A stretch of DNA of 7,762 bases from Marinagarivorans sp. UBA5870 (GCA_002432555.1 DJFO01000299.1:4071-11832), one strand, 5' to 3'; numbered from the stretch's first letter, positions 1-6,151 are shown. Numbers and translations are program-made. The notes: generated by a model not told the origin, from the letters alone.

Positions 1-298
1 GGTCGATGATAGGACTGATATCCGTCCAAATTTCCCCCCAAATATCCTGGAACCGCGCCCCGACCGCCCGCGGGTGTTTATTGCCAAGAATTTCTGCGTA
101 AGCATCGTTGTAAAGGAAGCCCAGTTCCGGCCCCCAAGCGACGAACATGGGGAACTTCGAGTTGAGCAACAACTGAATCATGGACCTGAGAGCCTGCGGC
201 CATGCGGCAGGCGCGCCGAGGACGGACGCCGACCAATCGTGCCGGCGCAGGAGCGCCCCGACTTCGCTATCGCCAGGAAAATCTGGATGTAGACCCAA
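1..298 (-). CDS. PAS-domain sensor kinase, N-terminal part (runs off window start)
   Basis: Translating the minus strand from 298 down to 1 gives 99 codons without a stop, continuing past the window edge. Residues 14-31 and the conserved cluster WGPEL-x4-YNDAY-x2-ILGNKHP (about 55-76) are the N-terminal PAS signature of a family of soluble bacterial sensor histidine kinases. The same signature occurs in the divergent gene at 542 (WGNEL, YNDAY, ILGDKHP), so the two are homologous over about 80 residues. The only in-frame start I find is TTG at 298, preceded by AGG seven bases upstream; an in-frame stop lies about 78 bases farther upstream. Placing the start there gives an N terminus of about the family's usual length. 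The catalytic half is outside the window, so histidine kinase is inferred from the family; a PAS-containing cyclase or phosphatase is less likely. The start is uncertain; the coding call is strong because of the homology. Confidence 0.82.
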   Translation of the reverse strand, partial: MGLHPDFPGDSEVGALLRRHDWSASVLGAPAAWPQALRSMIQLLLNSKFPMFVAWGPELGFLYNDAYAEILGNKHPRAVGARFQDIWGEIWTDISPIID

Positions 299-541
299 GC
301 TTCTACCTACTGCTGTCTCAACACAAAATTGCCGACATTCTACACGGTGGCGGCCGAACTGGCGCCTCCGTCGTTAATTGAGTCGCCGCAACAACTGAGC
401 TATCAAAAGTGCCTGCGCCAGCGCGGCCAAGCTACTGCAGGTAATTCTTACCCATTTTTACGAGAGGCGGGATAAAATAGCATCGGTTCGGGGTCCGCTC
501 CCCAGGCCACAACTATACCTACCCTTGAAAGGTCTCCCGCG
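299..541. promoter_or_regulatory. Divergent intergenic region between two sensor kinase genes
   Basis: This 243-base gap separates the start codons of two divergently transcribed kinase genes and must hold both promoters. On the plus strand a TAAAAT at 473-478 could be a -10 element, with TTACCC at 448-453 as a poor -35 at an over-long 19-base spacing. No convincing minus-strand promoter was found. A spaced inverted repeat (352-428) sits roughly in the middle. Short ORFs crossing this gap have no recognisable similarity. Confidence 0.45.
352..428. repeat. Spaced inverted repeat between divergent kinase genes
   Basis: The left arm (352-365) is GGCC, three bases, then CTGGCGC. The right arm (415-428) is GCGCCAG, three bases, then GGCC. 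Eleven of the 14 positions in each arm are complementary and the mismatches are confined to the central three. The arms are 49 bases apart. This may be a two-site operator or chance in GC-rich DNA. Confidence 0.4.
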
Positions 542-3286
542 ATGATTCATCGAAGTAAGGCGCTCTATGGCACTGGTGAGATCTCGCAGTTATTCCGCCA
601 GACCGATTGGCCGGCGTCGCCGCTCGGCCCGAGTGAAATGTGGCCGACATCCCTTTGGTCAATGGTGGCTTTCGCGCTTAACTCTCCCCTCGCCGTGGCG
701 GTAGTGTGGGGCAACGAACTGACGACGATTTACAACGATGCCTACAGCAAGATTTTGGGCGATAAACACCCCGCCGTTTTTGGCAAATCCTTTCGCGATC
801 TCTGGCCGGATTTTTGGGAAAACGCGCGGCCACTCGTGGAAAAGGCCTACGCCGGTGAACCGAGTTTCTTCGAGGATGCCGCCTACACCATACAACGGGA
901 ATCCCGTCCTGAGGATGCGTGGGTAACCTTTTCCTGTTCGCCTTTATTCGACGAAGGCGGGAAGATTCAGGGCATGGCGGCCGTCTGCATAGATACAACG
1001 GAAAAAGTTTTGCTCGAGCGCGCGCGGCAGGAGGAGCACGCGCGAATGCACGCGCTCTATGAACAAGCCCCAGGCTTGGTGGCGATCATGGAAGGTCCCG
1101 ACCACATTATCAGTTTTACGAATCGCGCCTACCGCGACTTTGTCGGCGGGCAAGACTTGCGCGGCAGACCTATCAAAGAAGCGCTCCCGGACATTGCCGC
1201 ACAAGGTTTTGGCGATTTGGCCGATCACGTTTTCCGAAGCGGCGAACCCTTCATCGGCACCGAGGTGCCCGCCATGGTCCACGTGTGGCCGCAAGGGACA
1301 CGCGAGGAACGGTTTTTTGATTTTATTTATCAGCCGATCCGCGACCCCGCCGGCAAGGTGACGGGCATCTTTACCGAGGGTATAGACGTAACGGAAAGAG
1401 TGAAAAGGGCGGCGGCGGAGCGAGAGAGCGAACAAAAAATTCGTTTGCTCGCCGACATGATTCCCCAGATGGTTTGGATAGCGGACCCCGACGGACAACT
1501 CACTTGGTTCAACCAGCGTTGGCTGGAATATACGGGTATGACAACTGCCGCCGCGTTGGGTGAGGGATGGCAGACCAGACTCGACCCGGTTACCGTCTCG
1601 GATGTTCTCCAGCAGTGGCAGATTTCTATCGAAACCGGAACGACCTTTGAAAATACCCTGCGAATCCGCGGCAGCGATGGCCGGTTTTGCCCCTTCTATA
1701 CGCTCGCCGTACCGCTGACGGACGAAACCGGCAAAGTTGTGCAATGGTTTGGCACCAATACAGATGTCTCTAATTTGGAAGAAGCGCAAGCGGAACTCCG
1801 GAAAACCCGCAATTGGTTGCAGCAGGGGCTCGTCACTGGGCGGATGGTGGTGTGGGAGTGGGACCTGGTGACGAACCAAATCAAATATTCCATGAATGCG
1901 AAAGACGTGCTCGGCTATGAATTTCGCGAAGTGGAAGACAGCTGGGCGCGCGTCCACCCCGAGGATGTCGACCGCCTCCGGCAGGTGGTAAACGAAGCGA
2001 TCGAAGATCGCGGCTCGTTTCATGAGACGAGCCGGCGACTCGACAGAGCAACCGGCAGTGTCACCTGGGTGGAACAGCGCGGCAAGGTGATGTGTGACAG
2101 TCAGGGCGCGCCAAAATCAATACTCGGTGTCAATATCGACGTGACGGACCGCGTGATGGCGGAATTGGAACTCAAAGACGCCAGTCAGCGTAAGGATGAA
2201 TTTCTCGCGATGCTCGCCCACGAGTTGCGCAATCCGATCGCGCCGATCAGCACCGCGGCATACCTGCTCAAAATTGCCGGTAACGACGAAAAATACATTA
2301 AACAGACCAGCGAAATTATCGATCGCCAAGTGCGGCATATGACCGAGTTATTGGATGATTTATTGGATGTATCGCGAGTCACGCGCGGATTGGTCAGCAT
2401 CCAGGAAGAAAAAGTCGACATCAAGTCCGCGATAATAAACGCGATCGAGCAGGCGCGCCCATTGATTGAAGCGAGAAACCACGTGATCTATACGCGAGTG
2501 GCGTCCCTGCCCGCGCTGGTCAAAGGTGATCACACTCGGTTGGTGCAGGTGGTGACCAACCTGCTGAACAACGCCTGTAAATATACCCCGCCCGGCGGCG
2601 AGATAACCGTTGAACTGCACGTGCTTGAGGGAGAGATCAAACTTGTCGTATCCGATAATGGAATTGGCATAGAGTCGGATCTTCTGCCGCGCGTGTTCGA
2701 CTTGTTTACGCAGGCCAAGCGCACGCCCGACCGCGCCCAAGGCGGCCTCGGCCTCGGTTTGGCATTGGTCCATGCGATGGTCGCGCTGCACGGCGGACGG
2801 GTCGAAGTCGAAAGCGAAGGGGCGGGAAAAGGCAGCACATTTTCCGTCTACCTTCCCAGCATTGCGGAGTCGGACAATCTCGCCGGTAGTGGCGATGACC
2901 TCTTTCGGTTGCCGGAGGACGCCAAAGTGCTCACCCTGGCGATTGTCGACGATAACGCGGACGCGGCCGAATTGATGGCAGCCGTGCTGCGGACCTTTGG
3001 TCACGAGGTTATCGTCAAGAACGACGCCGCCGGCTTGCTGGCCGAAGAGCAGCTCAGCCGGATAAAAGTGTTTGTCCTGGATATTGGCTTACCCGGCTTA
3101 AACGGTTACGAGCTGGCAAGCCAGTTGCGCGCGCAGCGGGAAACGGCGCAAGCGGTGTTGATTGCCCTCACGGGCTATGGTCAGGAAAGGGATATAGAAA
3201 TGGCCAGGGCGGCTGGATTTGACCATCACATGGTTAAACCGGTGCGCCCTGAACGCTTGCAGGAGCTCCTGGCCAACCTCCCCTAG
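542..3286 (+). CDS. Hybrid sensor histidine kinase/response regulator with multiple PAS domains
   Basis: A 914-residue cytosolic hybrid two-component kinase; no signal peptide or membrane segment is visible. In order: an N-terminal PAS region (about 45-155), three further PAS/PAC repeats (about 168-287, 298-410 and 425-537), the last two with typical W-x4-D and G-x-x-x-D-V-T/S endings, then HisKA with the H-box LAHELRNP and phosphoacceptor His560. HATPase_c follows with N-box NLLNNACKYT (Asn677), G1 DNGIGI (705-710) and G2 GGLGLGL (734-740). A CheY-like receiver (about 797-914) carries acidic Asp803/Asp804, phosphoacceptor Asp847, Thr877 and Lys899. Every residue needed for autophosphorylation and phosphotransfer is present, so it should be active. 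The PAS stack suggests sensing of an internal cue (redox, light, gas or ligand) that cannot be named. No HPt domain or DNA-binding partner is encoded nearby. The ATG at 542 has GAAAGG nine bases upstream. It is paired head-to-head with a homologous kinase. Confidence 0.95.
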   Translation: MIHRSKALYGTGEISQLFRQTDWPASPLGPSEMWPTSLWSMVAFALNSPLAVAVVWGNELTTIYNDAYSKILGDKHPAVFGKSFRDLWPDFWENARPLVEKAYAGEPSFFEDAAYTIQRESRPEDAWVTFSCSPLFDEGGKIQGMAAVCIDTTEKVLLERARQEEHARMHALYEQAPGLVAIMEGPDHIISFTNRAYRDFVGGQDLRGRPIKEALPDIAAQGFGDLADHVFRSGEPFIGTEVPAMVHVWPQGTREERFFDFIYQPIRDPAGKVTGIFTEGIDVTERVKRAAAERESEQKIRLLADMIPQMVWIADPDGQLTWFNQRWLEYTGMTTAAALGEGWQTRLDPVTVSDVLQQWQISIETGTTFENTLRIRGSDGRFCPFYTLAVPLTDETGKVVQWFGTNTDVSNLEEAQAELRKTRNWLQQGLVTGRMVVWEWDLVTNQIKYSMNAKDVLGYEFREVEDSWARVHPEDVDRLRQVVNEAIEDRGSFHETSRRLDRATGSVTWVEQRGKVMCDSQGAPKSILGVNIDVTDRVMAELELKDASQRKDEFLAMLAHELRNPIAPISTAAYLLKIAGNDEKYIKQTSEIIDRQVRHMTELLDDLLDVSRVTRGLVSIQEEKVDIKSAIINAIEQARPLIEARNHVIYTRVASLPALVKGDHTRLVQVVTNLLNNACKYTPPGGEITVELHVLEGEIKLVVSDNGIGIESDLLPRVFDLFTQAKRTPDRAQGGLGLGLALVHAMVALHGGRVEVESEGAGKGSTFSVYLPSIAESDNLAGSGDDLFRLPEDAKVLTLAIVDDNADAAELMAAVLRTFGHEVIVKNDAAGLLAEEQLSRIKVFVLDIGLPGLNGYELASQLRAQRETAQAVLIALTGYGQERDIEMARAAGFDHHMVKPVRPERLQELLANLP

Positions 3287-3309
3287 GCGACAGGGCGCGC
3301 CAGGATTTC

Positions 3310-3330
3310 ACCGGGGCGACTTGTCCCGGT
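3310..3330 (+). terminator. Weak hairpin downstream of the kinase gene
   Basis: The segment folds into an eight-pair stem (ACCGGGGC with GTCCCGGT, one G-U pair) around a five-base loop, 24 bases after the kinase stop. It lacks a following T-run, so it is not a standard intrinsic terminator; it may stabilise the 3' end or assist Rho-dependent termination. Confidence 0.25.
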
Positions 3331-3359
3331 CGCGACGCCCGCCTATCAATCGCGCCGTT

Positions 3360-3386
3360 TTGCTTTGGTAGTCCTTTTGTTATGAT
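3360..3386 (+). promoter_or_regulatory. Possible promoter for the aminotransferase gene
   Basis: TATGAT at 3381-3386 is a good -10 hexamer (five of six). The only reasonable -35 is TTGCTT at 3360-3365, with a short 15-base spacer. The expected transcript start, near 3393, is just before the tandem repeat. Support is the -10 match and a sensible position only. Confidence 0.3.
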
Positions 3387-3397
3387 GCCGCCCTTTT

Positions 3398-3437
3398 GTG
3401 TATTCCAGCCCGCGACTGGTGTATGCCGGCCCGCGAC
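3398..3437 (+). repeat. Tandem 19-bp direct repeat, 21-bp period
   Basis: The unit starting GTGTAT and ending GCCCGCGAC occurs at 3398-3416 and again at 3419-3437, differing at two of 19 positions. The 21-bp period is two helical turns, so a protein bound to each copy would be on the same DNA face. The core CCCGCGAC recurs at 3519-3526. It lies immediately downstream of the possible aminotransferase promoter. Confidence 0.7.
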
Positions 3438-3454
3438 GCGGCGATCCGATCCTC

Positions 3455-3514
3455 GGGGGACAGATCCTGGAGGGCCGAGGGTCCCGGGGCCTTAGAGGAC
3501 CAGGAGGCTCCCCC
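3455..3514 (+). other. GC-rich long hairpin in the aminotransferase leader
   Basis: GGGGG (3455-3459) and TCCTGG (3465-3470) can pair with CCCCC (3510-3514) and CCAGGA (3500-3505), giving a two-tier stem with an internal loop and a GC-rich apical region. Further GC-rich pairings follow to about 3560. The segment may be a regulatory leader fold; no known riboswitch class was recognised. Confidence 0.35.
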
Positions 3515-3672
3515 CTCCCCCGCGACACCTCGGGGTTCAGTCCCGGGCGGAGGACCAGCTGGACCGCAGCATGGGTGATGGGATCGACCAAAGCCGTGTT
3601 GCGCGGCGGAATATTAAATCGTTTGCCTGAGGGCAGAATCCAATTGCACCTCACAACCCTAAGCCGGAGGAC

Positions 3673-4965
3673 ATGACCTTGCAAATCAATCAAGCGACTT
3701 CAGCACAACTGCAACAATGGGAGCGGGAGCTCGCCGAGGACTACGCCCGCATCAAGGCGCAGAACCTGAACCTGGATTTGACCCGCGGCAAACCCTCTGC
3801 CGAGCAGCTCAACCTCTCCGACGCCCTCGACGGTATCCTAAAGGGCAATTACCAGAGCGACTCGGGAATCGATACCCGCAATTACGGCGGACTGGATGGC
3901 CTGCCGGAAATCAAATCCCTCGGCGAACAGATCATGGGTGTGCCGGCGGCCAATGTCCTCGCCGGCGGCAACAGCAGCCTTACGCTGATGCACCAGGCCG
4001 TCATGGCCGCTTATTTTTTCGGCCTCACCGGACCGGAAAGCGCCTGGCAAAAAGAGGGCAAGGTGAAATTCCTCTGTCCGGTGCCCGGCTACGACCGGCA
4101 CTTCGCTATTTGCGAGCAAATGGGCATTGAGATGATCAACGTGTCCATGAGCAGCACCGGTCCGGATATGGACCAGGTGGAGCAACTCATCAAAAGCGAT
4201 CGCAGCATTAAAGGCATCTGGTGTGTGCCCAAATATTCCAACCCAAGCGGCGTCGTTTACGATGAAACGACGGCCGAGCGCATCGCTGCTCTCGGAAAAA
4301 TCGCCAGCGGCAATTTCCGCGTTTTTTGGGACAACGCCTACGCGATCCATGACTTGTCCAGTACGCCGCCCAAACTCGCGAATATTTTTGCGCTGTGTGA
4401 AAAGCTCGGCACGCAGGATTCGGTTTTGCAATTTGCCTCCACCTCAAAAATTACCCATGCGGGCAGCGGCGTAGCATTCATGGGCGCCAGCAGCGCCAAC
4501 CTGAAGGGTTTCCAGAAAGTCATCAGCTTTTTGACCATCGGCCCCGACAAGGTAAATCAACAACGCCACGTCAAATTTTTTGCGGCACCCGGCAGCCTGA
4601 ACGAACACATGCAAAAGCACGCCGCTATTATCAAGCCGCGTTTTGCGTCGGTGCTGAAACACCTCAACGAGGCCTTCGGTGATAATGACCTCGGCACGTG
4701 GGAATCGGCGGACGGCGGGTATTTTGTTTCCTTTGATACACGCCCGGGTCTGGCGAAGGAAGTGGTTAAATTGGCCGGCGAAGCGGGCGTAAAACTGACG
4801 CCGGCCGGCGCCACCTATCCTTACGGCAGAGATCCGCAGGACCAGAATATCCGCATAGCGCCCACCGTACCCACGGTTGCGCAGGTGGACACGGCTATGA
4901 AAGTCTTTGTCCTCTGCGTCAAGCTGGCTTCCGTGCGCCAGGCGTTGCAACAAGCCAAGGGCTGA
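3673..4965 (+). CDS. PLP-dependent aspartate aminotransferase, type Ic (MocR-like aminotransferase fold)
   Basis: A 430-residue fold-type I aminotransferase of the subgroup once labelled alanine-glyoxylate aminotransferase and now recognised as type Ic aspartate aminotransferases (Pfam Asp_aminotransf). Family members transfer the amino group between aspartate and 2-oxoglutarate in the cytosol, linking oxaloacetate and glutamate. Visible signatures: LTRGKPS (36-42), typical of the group; KYSNPSG (187-193) with Asn190; FWDNAY (218-223) with Asp220 facing the PLP pyridine nitrogen and Tyr223; STSKITHAGSG with the Schiff-base Lys259; and NIRIAP with Arg394, expected to bind the substrate carboxylate. 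The length is normal and no frameshift is seen. The ATG at 3673 has a strong GGAGG only two bases upstream, which is unusually close; TTG at 3679 (codon 3) would have an eight-base spacing and is a possible alternative. Substrate range beyond aspartate is not determinable. It is monocistronic, facing a convergent gene. Confidence 0.92.
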   Translation: MTLQINQATSAQLQQWERELAEDYARIKAQNLNLDLTRGKPSAEQLNLSDALDGILKGNYQSDSGIDTRNYGGLDGLPEIKSLGEQIMGVPAANVLAGGNSSLTLMHQAVMAAYFFGLTGPESAWQKEGKVKFLCPVPGYDRHFAICEQMGIEMINVSMSSTGPDMDQVEQLIKSDRSIKGIWCVPKYSNPSGVVYDETTAERIAALGKIASGNFRVFWDNAYAIHDLSSTPPKLANIFALCEKLGTQDSVLQFASTSKITHAGSGVAFMGASSANLKGFQKVISFLTIGPDKVNQQRHVKFFAAPGSLNEHMQKHAAIIKPRFASVLKHLNEAFGDNDLGTWESADGGYFVSFDTRPGLAKEVVKLAGEAGVKLTPAGATYPYGRDPQDQNIRIAPTVPTVAQVDTAMKVFVLCVKLASVRQALQQAKG

Positions 4966-4971
4966 AGCGGC

Positions 4972-4998
4972 AAAAAAGCCCACGCAAAAGTCCACGGG
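4972..4998 (-). terminator. Probable intrinsic terminator of the nrtR-like gene
   Basis: Read on the minus strand, CCCGTG pairs with CGTGGG (4998-4979, two G-U pairs) around an eight-base loop and is followed by C and six T residues (4977-4972). It lies just past the 3' end of the convergent aminotransferase gene, where the minus-strand transcript from 5118 should stop. The stem is short, so confidence is moderate. Confidence 0.45.
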
Positions 4999-5005
4999 TT
5001 GGCGC

Positions 5006-5082
5006 CCGACGCGGCGGCCGCCGGCAGAAATTCCCGCACGGGGAATTCTGCCGGCATTAGCTGGGTTTTCTTGCCGCGTCGG
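5006..5082. repeat. Nested inverted repeats between convergent genes
   Basis: The outer arms CCGACGCGGC (5006-5015) and GCCGCGTCGG (5073-5082) are perfect 10-bp complements. Inside them GCCGGC and flanking bases (5020-5035) pair with 5040-5055 as a roughly 15-bp stem with a one-base bulge and a short loop. TTTTC at 5066-5070 is only a weak T-run for the plus strand. It probably works as a bidirectional termination or 3'-end structure for the convergent genes. Confidence 0.6.
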
Positions 5083-5117
5083 CGTTCGGCGTACTTACAC
5101 CCCCCGCTTGGCCGCGA

Positions 5118-5852
5118 TCAAATTTCGAATGTGAAACCCTGCTCGCAGAGACGCTGATAAATCTCTTCGTCAAAACGATAAAGTTCTGCTGCCCGGTGCG
5201 CGACGTGTTGCTGCTTTTCGCCACAGGGAACGAGCAGTTTCATCTTGGACATCTTGCGCCGGAAATTCGGCTTGTCGAGTTTTACATTGAGGATGGCTTC
5301 GTACAATTCCTGTAACTGCAGGAGCGTAAACTTCTGCGGCAGCAGATTGAAGCCGATAGGTTCATGGCGAACTTTGTGGCGCAGGGACTGGAGCGCGCAC
5401 TGCAGAATTTCCTCGTGATCGAAAATAAGCTCGAGCGGTTCATTGACATCGCGCCACTGCACATCGGATGTGGTGTTGCCGATCACCAGTTCGTAATCCT
5501 CTGGGCGCACCAGAGCGTAATAGGCAATAGTGACGATCCGCGAGCCGGGGACGCGATTGAGCCGGCCGAAAGCCTGCAGCTGCTCCAGATAAATATGATC
5601 CAGACCCGTGAGATCTCGCAGATGCCGCGCCGCCGAGTCGTCGATACTTTCGGCTATGTGCACCCACCCGCCCGGCAGCGCCCAATGCCCCGTGTGCGGG
5701 CCCTGCCCGTATTTAACCGCAAGCACCTTTAACCGCCCGAGATGCAGTCCGAATACTGCGCAATCAATAGAAAGATTGCCCATTGCGCCAGGTCCGGTAC
5801 GCGGGTCTCCCGGGAAATGCGCCACATGCGCGTTATCTGATTTATGATTCAA
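5118..5852 (-). CDS. nrtR: NrtR-type regulator: degenerate Nudix domain plus winged helix
   Basis: A 244-residue protein with the NrtR architecture. The N-terminal Nudix domain (about 28-150) shows HWALPGGWV, and a C-terminal winged-helix region (about 165-244) contains LPQKFTLLQLQELYEAIL, NFRRKM (197-201) and a terminal ELYRFD. Family members bind DNA as dimers and release it on binding ADP-ribose or related nucleotides, controlling NAD or sugar genes. Here the Nudix box (62-84) keeps Gly62, Glu68, Arg76 and Gly83, but the catalytic REUxEE becomes R-H-L-R-D-L. The metal-binding glutamates are gone, so hydrolysis is unlikely and a sensor-only role is inferred. The start is TTG at 5852, supported by GAGG seven bases upstream; ATG at codon 24 is an alternative without a good ribosome site. 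No NAD or sugar genes adjoin it, so the target is unknown; the symbol denotes the family only. Confidence 0.85.
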   Translation of the reverse strand: MNHKSDNAHVAHFPGDPRTGPGAMGNLSIDCAVFGLHLGRLKVLAVKYGQGPHTGHWALPGGWVHIAESIDDSAARHLRDLTGLDHIYLEQLQAFGRLNRVPGSRIVTIAYYALVRPEDYELVIGNTTSDVQWRDVNEPLELIFDHEEILQCALQSLRHKVRHEPIGFNLLPQKFTLLQLQELYEAILNVKLDKPNFRRKMSKMKLLVPCGEKQQHVAHRAAELYRFDEEIYQRLCEQGFTFEI

Positions 5853-5907
5853 AGCACGTCCTCAAACGGCCCTGCGGCCGAAGCGGTTCAGAAAAACCAT
5901 TGTTGGT

Positions 5908-5945
5908 AACCGGTTTCAATTTAATTATTTTTAAGTGCTTCACAA
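5908..5945 (-). promoter_or_regulatory. Possible nrtR-like promoter with palindrome at the start site
   Basis: On the minus strand TTGTGA (5945-5940) and TAAATT (5923-5918) are spaced by 16 AT-rich bases. Transcription would start near 5911, within the perfect palindrome AACCGGTT (5908-5915), about 60 bases before the TTG start codon. Neighbouring ACCA/TGGT half-sites (5896-5907) overlap it. An autoregulatory operator is possible but unproven. Confidence 0.3.
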
Positions 5946-5963
5946 AACGCAGCGATCTTAGGT

Positions 5964-5990
5964 GTTGCCCGGGTAACGAATAGTTATAGT
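5964..5990 (+). promoter_or_regulatory. Possible promoter of the candidate small RNA
   Basis: TATAGT at 5985-5990 is a fair -10 hexamer, placing a transcript start near 5997. TTGCCC (5965-5970) resembles a -35 but the spacer is only 14 bases. It overlaps an imperfect palindrome GTTGCCCGGGTAAC (5964-5977, one mismatched pair), which could be an activator or repressor site. Confidence 0.3.
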
Positions 5991-5996
5991 GCACTT

Positions 5997-6142
5997 CGAG
6001 CTTATGGTCCATTGGACCAACTCCTGTGCGATTTACCAAGCTCACCTTCGGATTGCGAAATTTGAGAAAGTAACGCGACGACTTTCGCAGATCCCGCTTC
6101 ACCACCGACCCAATTTGTTTCGAATTGGGTCGGTCTTTTTTT
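5997..6142 (+). ncRNA. Candidate structured small RNA with intrinsic terminator
   Basis: The plus strand here contains three hairpins in a row and no convincing ORF. Hairpin 1 is the 15-base palindrome TGGTCCATTGGACCA (6005-6019). Hairpin 2 pairs GGATTGCGAAA (6050-6060) with TTTCGCA-G-ATCC (6083-6094), 11 pairs with one bulged G and a 22-base loop. Hairpin 3 is the 12-bp perfect terminator stem (6104-6134) followed by a T-run. Between hairpins 1 and 2 lies unpaired, pyrimidine-rich sequence with CTCCT (6021-6025) and CACCTTC (6043-6049), the sort of segment that could pair with ribosome-binding sites. No annotated plus-strand gene lies upstream as far back as 4965, so the terminator needs its own transcript. 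The 5' end is estimated from TATAGT at 5985-5990. I recognise no known RNA family. An antisense leader to the nrtR-like gene is the main alternative. Confidence 0.5.
6104..6142 (+). terminator. Strong plus-strand intrinsic terminator
   Basis: ACCGACCCAATT (6104-6115) pairs perfectly over 12 bp with AATTGGGTCGGT (6123-6134) around a seven-base loop, then one C and seven T residues (6136-6142). On the minus strand, where the DUF4404 operon ends at 6152, the hairpin is not followed by a T-run, so it is chiefly a plus-strand terminator. Confidence 0.85.
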
Positions 6143-6151
6143 ATGCGGGCA

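Larger units (their letters stand above)
3287..3672 (+). other. Gene-free region: probable long structured leader of the aminotransferase gene
   Basis: This 386-base gap lies between the kinase stop and the aminotransferase start, both on the plus strand. It holds a short hairpin just after the kinase (3310-3330), a possible promoter (3360-3386), a tandem 19-bp repeat (3398-3437) and a strongly GC-rich, foldable segment (about 3438-3560). If the promoter is real, the aminotransferase mRNA has a leader of about 280 nucleotides. I compared it by eye with conserved core motifs of RNase P, SRP RNA, tmRNA and the cobalamin and TPP riboswitches and found no match. ORFs on both strands here are Pro/Gly/Arg-rich and look like a by-product of GC bias. 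Confidence 0.5.

Noticed and set aside
74..377. Two overlapping plus-strand ORFs of 72 and 65 codons
   Set aside because: They are antisense to the minus-strand PAS kinase fragment (298-1), which has clear family homology; the plus-strand products resemble nothing known.
944..2023. Minus-strand ORF of 359 codons inside the kinase gene
   Set aside because: It is antisense to the PAS region of a well-supported kinase and has no recognisable domain; long antisense ORFs are expected in GC-rich coding DNA.
2360..3004. Minus-strand ORF of 214 codons
   Set aside because: It is antisense to the HisKA/HATPase part of the kinase and lacks any known motif.
3525..3550. tRNA-like T-arm sequence near GGTTCAGTCC
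   Set aside because: The conserved A58 of the T-loop is replaced by G, and no anticodon arm, D-arm or acceptor stem fits around it.
3346..3693. ORFs of 115 codons (minus) and 92 codons (plus) in the aminotransferase leader
   Set aside because: Both are Pro/Gly/Arg-rich, lack ribosome sites and similarity, and cover the same GC-rich DNA on opposite strands; only the short ATG 3578 version is kept as a possible coupled leader ORF.
3838..4995. Minus-strand ORFs of 197 and 183 codons across the aminotransferase gene
   Set aside because: They are antisense to a gene with all catalytic residues intact and show no family features.
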